In this document: positions 1 to 5,528 of the stretch, piece by piece | How the letters are laid out: each line of letters opens with the position of its first letter | Position numbering within the stretch: position 1 is the stretch's first letter | Assembly (NCBI GenBank): GCA_035623615.1 | Contig: DASPTB010000129.1 | Coordinates: forward strand, 1-7,942 | Source: DASPTB01 sp035623615 | Lineage (GTDB): Bacteria > Actinomycetota > UBA4738 | Length of the DNA: 7,942 bases | Reading direction: 5' to 3' | Program-made: the position numbers and the translations under genes | The notes under the pieces: model-generated | Seen by the model: the letters and a program-made list of their open reading frames with translations, nothing else | Told to the model about the DNA's origin: nothing | Databases searched by the model: none

Positions 1-1071
1 CTTGGGCTCGAACGGGTCGGTCACGTCGTATTGCTGGAACTCGCCCGTTCCCCAGCAGGACACGTACAGGAAGCGGTCGTCGACGGACAGGTCGATGTCC
101 GACACGAGCGGTGGAACGGCACCGAACGGCTGCAGCGCAGGAGGCAGGAGCGAAGGATCGGCAGGCTCCGCCGGGATCTCGATCGTCTTCTTGATCTTCC
201 ACTCGCTGCCGTCGAGCCACCACGTCCAGATCGACGCCGACAGGTCGGCGAGGGAGACGACGACGCCCACGAACCCGTACGCCTTCGTCGGGTCGTGGGC
301 CGGACGGAGCTCGAGCACCATCTGCTGTTGCTCGCCGAGGTCGAGCGTCTGCAGGTGCGAGCGCTTGCGCAGGTCCCACACGTGCACCCGCCGGCCGTAC
401 TGGCCGAGCAGCTCGGGATTGAGGCCACCCTCGACCATGTTCGGCGTGCCCCACTCGCTGCTGAGCATCGTGTCGTAGCCGAGGTGCCACGCGAAGTCGT
501 ATGCGAGCTCCTGAGGCCCGCGGTCGACCTCCCAGCGCCCGAGCACGTCGAACGAATCGTGGTCCAGGATGAAGACGCCGCCCGGGGCGTCGCCGGCGGC
601 GTTGCCGAGCGCCGACATGTAGATCCCGTCGGGACCGCAGTGCACCGTGTGCGGACGGGAGTATCCGGCGCGGGTCGCGAGCTCGTCCGGCTCGATCGTC
701 TTGACGAGCCTCGGGCTCTTCGGATCCGGGAGCGTGTCGATCACATACGTCCGCGACGACCGGAGTCCCGGAACGATCAGGTAGCGGCGCTCGATGTGCG
801 GATGCGGCGCGTACGGGCAGAGCGCCGACGAGCACGCGTTCCAGCCGAAGTGGTGGAGCTCGTCGCCCGCCTTCGGCATGTCCAGGCGGCCCACCCTCTG
901 CCCGAACGACACCGAAGAGGGATCGGTGTCGACAACGACCAGCGCGTCGGGCTTCGCCGAGCCGTTCTGCTCGGTGTTCAGCGTGACGACGTAGGCGAGC
1001 TCTTCGGGCGGCGCCTGCGCCGCGAGCCGGGGCGAGGGATAGAACGAGGGATCCGGCTGCCAGCGTGCCAT
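1..1071 (-). CDS. Selenium-binding protein SBP56 / methanethiol oxidase family, C-terminus cut by window edge
   Basis: Characterised bacterial family members (MtoX) oxidise methanethiol to formaldehyde, hydrogen sulfide and hydrogen peroxide using copper; human SELENBP1 does the same. The frame is open from an ATG at 1071 to base 1, giving 357 of the family's usual 450-470 residues. Family hallmarks seen: an ELHHFGWNACSS block at residues 71-82 (C80 aligns with the selenium/metal-site Cys of the animal protein), RPHTVHC at 139-145, SSEWGTPN at 204-211, YGRRVHVWD at 225-233, and SDIDLSVDDRFLYVSCWGTG at 324-343. Together they indicate a beta-propeller. The C-terminal block carrying further metal-ligand residues lies outside the window. 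The start is set by an AGGAAGGAG ribosome site 5 nt upstream; the frame stays open further upstream but without such support. No signal peptide is visible, so it is cytoplasmic as it stands, unlike the exported MtoX of some Proteobacteria. A sulfite-oxidase-like gene lies 200 bases upstream on the same strand. The family is certain; methanethiol as substrate is inferred. Confidence 0.93.
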   Translation of the reverse strand, partial: MARWQPDPSFYPSPRLAAQAPPEELAYVVTLNTEQNGSAKPDALVVVDTDPSSVSFGQRVGRLDMPKAGDELHHFGWNACSSALCPYAPHPHIERRYLIVPGLRSSRTYVIDTLPDPKSPRLVKTIEPDELATRAGYSRPHTVHCGPDGIYMSALGNAAGDAPGGVFILDHDSFDVLGRWEVDRGPQELAYDFAWHLGYDTMLSSEWGTPNMVEGGLNPELLGQYGRRVHVWDLRKRSHLQTLDLGEQQQMVLELRPAHDPTKAYGFVGVVVSLADLSASIWTWWLDGSEWKIKKTIEIPAEPADPSLLPPALQPFGAVPPLVSDIDLSVDDRFLYVSCWGTGEFQQYDVTDPFEPK

Positions 1072-1076
1072 GGGTG

Positions 1077-1085
1077 CTCCTTCCT
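1077..1085 (-). promoter_or_regulatory. Ribosome binding site of the SBP56 gene
   Basis: AGGAAGGAG on the minus strand, 5 nt before the ATG at 1071. This is a near-ideal Shine-Dalgarno. It decides the start, because the reading frame remains open for about 40 further codons upstream with no comparable site. Confidence 0.85.
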
Positions 1086-1089
1086 GTGT

Positions 1090-1105
1090 GGCCGCGGTCG
1101 CGGCC
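1090..1105 (-). repeat. GC-rich hairpin just upstream of the SBP56 ribosome site
   Basis: GGCCGCG and CGCGGCC arms with two central bases form a 16-base palindrome. As RNA this gives a 6-bp stem and a 4-base loop ending about 4 nt before the Shine-Dalgarno. It could influence translation initiation, but short GC palindromes are common at this base composition, so function is uncertain. Confidence 0.4.
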
Positions 1106-1158
1106 GGTGCGTGGGATCGAAGGGAAGCGGGGCAGCGGGATCGCCGCGCCGCTAGCGC

Positions 1159-1177
1159 CCGCCCCGCACGGGGGCGG
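1159..1177 (-). terminator. Possible U-less hairpin terminator after the sulfite-oxidase-like gene
   Basis: CCGCCCC (1159-1165) and GGGGCGG (1171-1177) form a perfect 7-bp all-GC stem with a 5-base loop, about 95 nt beyond the stop at 1272. No T tract follows on the minus strand. U-less terminators of this kind are proposed in actinobacteria. It could equally be a leader hairpin of the SBP56 transcript. Confidence 0.35.
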
Positions 1178-1197
1178 CAGCCTCCCCGCAGCACTCC

Positions 1198-1219
1198 TTG
1201 CACGGAATCATCCGTGCAA
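1198..1219. promoter_or_regulatory. Perfect 9-bp inverted repeat, operator or terminator candidate
   Basis: TTGCACGGA at 1198-1206 is the exact reverse complement of TCCGTGCAA at 1211-1219, separated by ATCA. It lies 52 nt after the sulfite-oxidase-like stop codon and about 127 nt before the SBP56 start. Its size and symmetry fit a dimeric repressor site. As RNA it would be a stable stem-loop, but no T tract follows. I cannot place a convincing promoter next to it, so the operator reading is inference. Confidence 0.5.
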
Positions 1220-1271
1220 CGAGGCCATATGCCCTGGTGCGAATCATGCGCGGCCCCCCACGACGGTCGTT

Positions 1272-2495
1272 CTACTCCCGGCCTTCCGAGCGCGTCAACC
1301 CCACGTCGCTCGCCGGGTCCGGTTGCTCGTCGGTCGCGCCCCCAGCGCCGGCGACGACGCGGAGCGTGTACGAGGCGACTCCCCCGTACAGATACCCGTG
1401 GTCGTTCCACGGGACCTCGTCGGGTTGCGATCGTCCGGTGAGATCGGTCGCACGGACCCGAAGCCGGTACTCACCCGGCCTCGGGTCCCATGGGACGTGC
1501 CACCGCACCCACGCACCGGGCAGGTTCGGCGGCCGCAGCGTCGCGTGCCGCCACGACGCGCCGTCGTCGAAGCTCACCTCGACACGGCTGATGATGCTCG
1601 TGGGCGACCACGATCTCCCGGTCACCTGGCGGGAGCCGGCGGGGATGGTGGCGAACGCGTCCAGCTCCAGCGCGCTCTTCATGACCTGGCCCTCGACGGC
1701 CTGGGGTCGCCCGCCGGCCGCCGGTGGGTAGTCCGGTCCCTTGAGCGCGTACGTCTCCGTGTTCCACGGAGTGCTCACGGGCCGGTCGGTGACCTCGAGG
1801 CGTCCCAGCCACTTGATACTCGCGATCGCCGCCCAGCCCGGAACGAGCAGTCGTGCGGGGAAACCGTGGTCGGCCGGCAGGGGTCGTCCGTTCATGGCCA
1901 CGACGACGAGCGTGTCCTTCAGCGCCTTCGCGATCGGAATGGGCCGCCGCACCCGTGCCTCGTCCATCCCTTCCGCGAGGACCTCGATCGCCTCGGGTCT
2001 GACGCCCGCCGGGGCGAGGACCTCGGACAGAGGGACACCCGTCCACTCCGCCACGCCGATCGCGCCGAGCGACCAGGGCGTGCCCGGCGGGATCGTGCCG
2101 TGCGCCCGGCCGAACGACACGCGCCCGTTTCCGGCGCACTCCAACGCCTTCACGACCGTCACCGACGGCAGCGCGAGCAGATCCTCGTAGGTGAGGTCGA
2201 CGACGCGCTCCACGCCGGCTCCCTCGATCTTGAGCACCCAGTCGTTCGCGTTGACGAGCGGGGTCCCGCTGTGGCTCCGAACGAAGAACCGCTCGGTGGG
2301 CGTCAAGTACTCGTCCGCGTCGACGGACCCCCATCGCATCTCGGCCGTCTGCTCCCCGCTCCCGTCCAGGCGATGGTCCTGGAACCATTCGTTGGGGAGC
2401 GGCTTCAGGATTCCGTCACGCGGGCGAACGCTCTTCTCCGCTCGCCGCCGCGCCTTCGGAACGACGTGCATCTCTCCTCCCAGATTGCCCGACAT
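1272..2495 (-). CDS. Sulfite-oxidase-family molybdopterin-dependent oxidoreductase
   Basis: A soluble molybdenum-cofactor enzyme of 407 residues. Residues about 65-235 are the oxidoreductase molybdopterin-binding domain and about 265-385 the Mo-co dimerisation domain. Visible signatures: FFVRSHSGTP at 70-79; KALECAGNGR at 116-125, where C120 is the expected molybdenum ligand; WSLGAIGVAEWTG at 141-153; and GRPLPADHGFPARLLVPG at 203-220 followed by SIKWLGRLEV. Y249 (ETYALKG) aligns by eye with the active-site Tyr of animal sulfite oxidase. There is no haem domain, no Tat signal and no membrane segment, unlike exported SorA/SorT or MsrP, so a cytoplasmic homodimer is expected. The electron acceptor is unknown. 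Sulfite is the best-guess substrate, but many bacterial members are uncharacterised. The SBP56 gene lies 200 bases downstream on the same strand, suggesting linked sulfur metabolism. ATG starts at 2495 and 2471 both have good ribosome sites. Confidence 0.92.
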   Translation of the reverse strand: MSGNLGGEMHVVPKARRRAEKSVRPRDGILKPLPNEWFQDHRLDGSGEQTAEMRWGSVDADEYLTPTERFFVRSHSGTPLVNANDWVLKIEGAGVERVVDLTYEDLLALPSVTVVKALECAGNGRVSFGRAHGTIPPGTPWSLGAIGVAEWTGVPLSEVLAPAGVRPEAIEVLAEGMDEARVRRPIPIAKALKDTLVVVAMNGRPLPADHGFPARLLVPGWAAIASIKWLGRLEVTDRPVSTPWNTETYALKGPDYPPAAGGRPQAVEGQVMKSALELDAFATIPAGSRQVTGRSWSPTSIISRVEVSFDDGASWRHATLRPPNLPGAWVRWHVPWDPRPGEYRLRVRATDLTGRSQPDEVPWNDHGYLYGGVASYTLRVVAGAGGATDEQPDPASDVGLTRSEGRE

Positions 2496-2509
2496 GGTCG
2501 TGCGCCTCC
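2474..2509 (-). promoter_or_regulatory. Two competing ribosome sites for the sulfite-oxidase-like gene
   Basis: GGAGG at 2509-2505 lies 9 nt before the ATG at 2495. GGAGGAG at 2480-2474 lies just before the in-frame ATG at 2471. The second site is stronger in sequence but closely spaced, and is translated as L-G-G-E if the first start is used. The shorter form would lack residues 1-8, which precede the conserved domain, so either start gives a complete enzyme. Confidence 0.6.
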
Positions 2510-2580
2510 AGTCGGCTGGTCGGCAGGCCTCGAGGCGACCACTCGCCCCGAGGTCATTCTCCGTCTTCGATAGCCGAGTA

Positions 2581-2608
2581 AGTCTATCAACATAGTGGCT
2601 CGCGTCGA
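2581..2608 (-). promoter_or_regulatory. Candidate promoter of the sulfite-oxidase-like gene
   Basis: On the minus strand, TCGACG (2608-2603) as a weak -35 and TAGACT (2586-2581, TANNNT type) as a -10 are spaced by 16 nt, inside a patch richer in A/T than its surroundings. This places a start of transcription near 2574, giving a leader of about 80 nt. Short overlapping repeats lie over the -10: GATAG 2569-2573 with CTATC 2584-2588, and CTAT 2584-2587 with ATAG 2592-2595. They may be regulator half-sites. The call is by eye only. Confidence 0.4.
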
Positions 2609-2618
2609 CTGGGGGTTG

Positions 2619-3446
2619 TTACCGGACGGTTCGGAGCTGGCCCTCGTAGGGTCCGCGGCCCGTCAGGCATGCGGCACCGCACCGGGCGGCGAGGTCGACC
2701 GCGGCGGCGGCGTCCATGCCGGCGCCCAGCCCGTAGGCCAGGCCCCCCGCGAAGGAGTCGCCGCACCCGTAGGCGTCGACCTTGGGACCCGGCGGCGGCG
2801 CGGGGTCGAAGTGGTGGCGCTGCTCGCCGGGCCGCTCCCACGAGCCGCCCCGGCCGCCCTCCGTCATGACGACCAGGGTCGGCTCGGGATCCATTCGCCC
2901 GGCGACGAAGCGCTCTGCCTCGTCGCGGGCGCTGCCGACGACCGCGTCGATCGGCACCCTCGCGCGGACGAGTTGGTCGAACACCCGCGAGGTCGCGACG
3001 ATCGCGTCGGCGGCGCGCGCCCGTCGCAACGCCTCGTCGTCGCCCGCGGTGAAGTACAGGCCGTCGACGCCCGTCAGGTCGTCCCACGCGAGTGGGTCGG
3101 ATCCGTTCGCGCCCATCCGGTCGCCGAGCACCGTGATCGTGCGTTCCCCGTCGTCGTCGATGTAGACGAAGCATCGCCGTTGCGGCTCGGGTCGGAACGT
3201 GCACTCGACGCGCACGCCCAGCGCGGTGAGGTCGTCCCGAGCGCGATGCCCGAGCTCGTCGTCGCCGAGGGCCGCGAACAGGACGGACGAGCCGGCGAGC
3301 CGCGCGAGCTGGACGGCCGCGATCGCCCCACCGCCGCCAACCGTCTCCCACCGGTCGTCGGCGTGCACGATCTCCCCCGGCGTCGGCACGTGGGCGACGT
3401 GGAGGAACTCGATCCACTCGACGTGACCGACCACCGCGGGATGCAT
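2619..3446 (-). CDS. PfkB / ribokinase-family small-molecule kinase
   Basis: 275 residues, a normal length for the ribokinase superfamily, which transfers phosphate from ATP to a sugar, nucleoside or similar hydroxyl. The N-terminal glycine motif is VGGGGAIAAVQLARLAG at 36-52. The C-terminal anion-hole motif is DAYGCGDSFAGGLAYGLGAG at 224-243, with catalytic base D230. VVMTEGGRGG at 192-201 is the usual strand and turn before it. Two departures are visible: the Asn normal in motif 1 is absent (AIAA), and motif 2 reads GCGD rather than GAGD. The ATP-site logic is intact, so it should be active, but the substrate cannot be named. The ATG at 3446 overlaps the TGA of the upstream HAD gene (TGATG), implying translational coupling. 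No strong ribosome site precedes it. Kinase and phosphatase probably handle related phosphorylated metabolites. No clear terminator follows, so read-through into the sulfite-oxidase-like gene is possible. Confidence 0.9.
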   Translation of the reverse strand: MHPAVVGHVEWIEFLHVAHVPTPGEIVHADDRWETVGGGGAIAAVQLARLAGSSVLFAALGDDELGHRARDDLTALGVRVECTFRPEPQRRCFVYIDDDGERTITVLGDRMGANGSDPLAWDDLTGVDGLYFTAGDDEALRRARAADAIVATSRVFDQLVRARVPIDAVVGSARDEAERFVAGRMDPEPTLVVMTEGGRGGSWERPGEQRHHFDPAPPPGPKVDAYGCGDSFAGGLAYGLGAGMDAAAAVDLAARCGAACLTGRGPYEGQLRTVR

Positions 3447-4171
3447 CAGCCCGCCAGGTCGTCGGCCGATGGCGATAGGAGCGCAACGACCGATCCCACG
3501 TCGGAGAGATCCTCGAAGAGTGCGTCGGCCCCGAGCCCCGCGAGCTCCGCGTAGTCGTCCCGCCCGGTGGCCACGAGCGCGCACCGGGCGCCCGCCACCC
3601 GCGCGCACTCCAGGTCCCGCGGCGTGTCGCCGACGACCCAGACATCGTTGGGCTCGAACTGCTGGCCGCGCTCGTTCGCCGCGCGCTCCATCGCGATGGG
3701 GACCAGCCTTCGCCGGTCCGCGCTGTCGCTTCCCGTCGCGGCGATGTCGAGGTCGAGCCACTCGTCCAGCCCGAACACCGCGAGCTTGACGCGCATGTTC
3801 GGCGCGATGTTCCCGGTGAGCACCGTCTGCACAACGCCGGGCGTCTCGGCGAGGCGCGCGAGGACGTCGGCCACCCCCGCGTGCGCCGACCCGGTCGCCC
3901 GGAACTCCTCGAACGCGTCCGCCGTTTCGCGCTCGAGCTGGACCAGCACGCGCGGCAGGACGCGCTCGGCCTCCTCGTCGGGGACATCCATCGTCCGCAT
4001 GATCTCGAGCGCGATCTGGGGGTCGGTCTTGCCCCCCATCGACACCCCGTGTCCGTCGGGGTCGATCCCTGTCACGTCGTGGACGGCACGGTCGAAGACC
4101 GAACGGCCGACCGGGCCCCACCTGACGAGCGTTCCGTCGATGTCCCACAGGATGAGTCGCCGATCGCCCAT
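3446..4171 (-). CDS. HAD-superfamily hydrolase (phosphoglycolate-phosphatase-like)
   Basis: 241 residues with all four haloacid-dehalogenase motifs: DIDGT at 10-14 (nucleophile D10, acid D12), LTGN at 118-121 (T119), K129 in RVKLAVFG, and GDTPRDLECA at 181-190 (D182 and D186 for magnesium). A helical cap of roughly residues 16-90 between motifs I and II indicates subclass C1, as in phosphoglycolate phosphatases and beta-phosphoglucomutases. The expected reaction is hydrolysis of a small phosphate monoester in the cytosol; the substrate is not determined. The ATG at 4171 is chosen because motif I follows at residue 10. Upstream in-frame codons reach 4324 but run through a divergent promoter region and have no family similarity. 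No Shine-Dalgarno is visible. A TAGACT -10-like box ends 10 nt before the ATG, so the message may be almost leaderless. The stop codon overlaps the PfkB start. Confidence 0.9.
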   Translation of the reverse strand: MGDRRLILWDIDGTLVRWGPVGRSVFDRAVHDVTGIDPDGHGVSMGGKTDPQIALEIMRTMDVPDEEAERVLPRVLVQLERETADAFEEFRATGSAHAGVADVLARLAETPGVVQTVLTGNIAPNMRVKLAVFGLDEWLDLDIAATGSDSADRRRLVPIAMERAANERGQQFEPNDVWVVGDTPRDLECARVAGARCALVATGRDDYAELAGLGADALFEDLSDVGSVVALLSPSADDLAG

Positions 4172-4175
4172 GTGG

Positions 4176-4195
4176 CGGCCGAGTCTAATCGGCCG
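4176..4195. promoter_or_regulatory. HAD-kinase operon promoter -10 embedded in a dyad
   Basis: CGGCCGA at 4176-4182 and TCGGCCG at 4189-4195 are exact reverse complements around GTCTAA. The minus-strand -10 candidate TAGACT occupies 4187-4182, inside the dyad, and its downstream end is 10 nt from the HAD ATG. No good -35 is seen. A dimeric regulator bound here would block the promoter. The TAGACT hexamer also occurs upstream of the sulfite-oxidase-like gene. Confidence 0.4.
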
Positions 4196-4231
4196 GACCT
4201 CATGCGGAGAGGCTCGCCGGGACACCTTCCG

Positions 4232-4275
4232 TTCACCCGGGGAACCCCCGGCGCGTAACCTGGGCGGCCTAGGTT
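4232..4275 (+). promoter_or_regulatory. Promoter of the GH26-like gene with operator-like palindrome
   Basis: TTCACC (4232-4237) and TAACCT (4256-4261) are spaced by 18 nt as -35 and -10. The -10 runs into a 19-bp near-perfect palindrome at 4257-4275: arms AACCT and AGGTT outside, GGC and GCC inside, with one mismatched pair. A second perfect repeat, CCGGGG/CCCCGG at 4237-4251, sits in the spacer. The layout suggests repression by a dimeric DNA-binding protein, possibly a sugar-responsive one. No regulator gene is present in the window. Confidence 0.45.
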
Positions 4276-4311
4276 GCCGACGGGCCGGGCCCGCGGGGGG
4301 AGCGGATCGGG

Positions 4312-5508
4312 ATGAGGCGAGCATTGCTGTGGCTGCTCGTGGTCGTGCTCGTCCTGTTCATGTTCCACGAGCGCGACGTGCACTCGCCGCCCACGGGCGC
4401 GCTCGGCGGGTTGCCGAGCGCGTCGCCGACGGGCGGTGCCGGCGGCGGCAACCACGGGAACGGGACGGCCGGGTCGCCCGGCAGCGCCGGCGGCTCTGGA
4501 GCCGGACCGACGCCGGGCCCGGGCTCCGGGGGTGGCCGTCTCTCGTCACCCGGCGGTTCCCCGCACCGCCCGTCTTCCGCTCCACCCACGCGCGGTTCAC
4601 CGACGCCCGAGCCGTCCTCACCGTCGCCCCCCCCGAGCCCGTCGCCGACGCCTCCGGGTGGCGGCAGCGAGACACCCTCCGCGTGGGGCGTCGACGCGTA
4701 CTCCGCTCCTTCGTCGTTGATCCAGAGGGTGCAGGACGTGATGGGCGGCGGGTTCGAAGCGTTCAGCGACTACGAGGCGTGGGCCGGGTACAGGGCCTGG
4801 CCCGCACGCACCACGCAGATGGCCGAGCGTGCCCATGCGCTCGTATACCTGAACATCAACACGCACCAACAGAAGGGAGGCAGGAAGGTCCCGATCTGCT
4901 GGCGCGCCATCGCGGCGGGGCTGGACGACGCGACGGTCCGCGCGTGGGCGTCTGCGATCGTCCGCGGAGGGTATCAGCGTCACATGGTCATCACGATCGA
5001 GCACGAGCCGAACGTGAACGACCGCGAACAGCCGAAGTGCGCTGGGGACACGCCGTCCGACTACCGGTCGATGTTCGACCACGTCTACCACGTGATGCGG
5101 AGCCTCGGCGTGACCGCGCCCTTTGCGTTCGTTCCGACGATGAGCCTCTACCGAACCCATCAAGCCGACGCGTACCTGCCGCCAACCGGCGACATCCAGG
5201 TGTACGGAGCCGACGTGTACAACCGCGTCCCGCGCGGAGCCCCCGGCTACCACAGCGCAGCGACGGACATCGCCACGATGCTCGCGTGGGGAGACAGCCG
5301 CCTCCCGGGCCGTTCCCTGATCCTCGGCGAGATCGGAGACACGCGGCGGGACCCGGCGCAGGGAAGCTGGGTGACGGGGGTTCTGCAGGCGGCGATGGCG
5401 AACGGCCACTTCCTCGCCCTCGACTGGAACCTGACCCCGGGCTACCTTCCCCTCGACGGCCCGGGGCGTGAGGCCTGGCTCGCGTGGGCGCACACCTGGA
5501 CGGCCTGA
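4312..5508 (+). CDS. Membrane-anchored GH26-like glycoside hydrolase with a long Gly/Pro/Ser linker
   Basis: 398 residues in three parts. Residues 1-18 are an N-terminal hydrophobic segment after MRR, with no Ala-X-Ala site and no lipobox Cys, so an uncleaved signal anchor is likely. About 24-123 is a low-complexity Gly/Pro/Ser/Thr linker that would span the envelope. About 125-398 is a catalytic domain resembling GH26 (beta/alpha)8 endoglycanases such as mannanases. It begins WGVDAYS and continues with ITIEHEPN at 227-234 (E232 as candidate acid/base), VYGADVYN at 297-304, SLILGEIGD at 335-343 (E340 as candidate nucleophile) and FLALDWNLTPGY near the end. C196 and C243 could form a disulfide outside the cell. 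The GH26 assignment is from motif spacing by eye; another clan GH-A family is possible and the polysaccharide is unknown. The start has GGGGAG about 9 nt upstream. It is transcribed divergently from the HAD-kinase pair and convergently with the next gene. Confidence 0.75.
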   Translation: MRRALLWLLVVVLVLFMFHERDVHSPPTGALGGLPSASPTGGAGGGNHGNGTAGSPGSAGGSGAGPTPGPGSGGGRLSSPGGSPHRPSSAPPTRGSPTPEPSSPSPPPSPSPTPPGGGSETPSAWGVDAYSAPSSLIQRVQDVMGGGFEAFSDYEAWAGYRAWPARTTQMAERAHALVYLNINTHQQKGGRKVPICWRAIAAGLDDATVRAWASAIVRGGYQRHMVITIEHEPNVNDREQPKCAGDTPSDYRSMFDHVYHVMRSLGVTAPFAFVPTMSLYRTHQADAYLPPTGDIQVYGADVYNRVPRGAPGYHSAATDIATMLAWGDSRLPGRSLILGEIGDTRRDPAQGSWVTGVLQAAMANGHFLALDWNLTPGYLPLDGPGREAWLAWAHTWTA

Positions 5509-5528
5509 CGGCTCGATCGAGCGGTCAG
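5505..5528. terminator. Bidirectional hairpin containing both convergent stop codons
   Basis: CTGAC (5505-5509) pairs with GTCAG (5524-5528) around the perfect 12-base palindrome GCTCGATCGAGC (5511-5522). The only break is G/G at 5510 and 5523. The TGA of the GH26-like gene (5506-5508) and the complement of the TGA of the nucleotidyltransferase gene (5525-5527) lie at symmetric positions in the outer arms. With only 16 bases between the genes, this hairpin is the obvious candidate for two-way termination, although no T tract is present. Confidence 0.55.

Noticed and set aside
31..1155. A 374-codon plus-strand open frame opposite the SBP56 gene
   Set aside because: Its product is Arg-rich with no recognisable domain. 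The minus-strand frame has clear SBP56 motifs, and high GC content produces such antisense frames.
1065..2573. A 502-codon plus-strand open frame opposite the sulfite-oxidase-like gene
   Set aside because: The translation is low-complexity Arg/Pro/Val text. The opposite strand encodes a complete Mo-cofactor enzyme.
2619..4148. A possible fused HAD-kinase protein of 509 residues
   Set aside because: The upstream part is an off-frame reading of the HAD gene. The true HAD frame ends with TGA overlapping the kinase ATG, so these are two proteins.
4172..4324. An N-terminal extension of the HAD protein to 4324
   Set aside because: It would run through the divergent promoter and overlap the glycosidase start. 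HAD motif I lies at residue 10 from the ATG at 4171, as expected for the family.
4380..4680. Tandem repeats within the glycosidase linker
   Set aside because: The sequence is biased to Gly, Pro and Ser codons but shows no regular repeat unit.
3567..5471. A 634-codon plus-strand frame running across the HAD gene and the glycosidase
   Set aside because: It crosses two well-supported genes in the wrong frame or strand and its product shows no domain.
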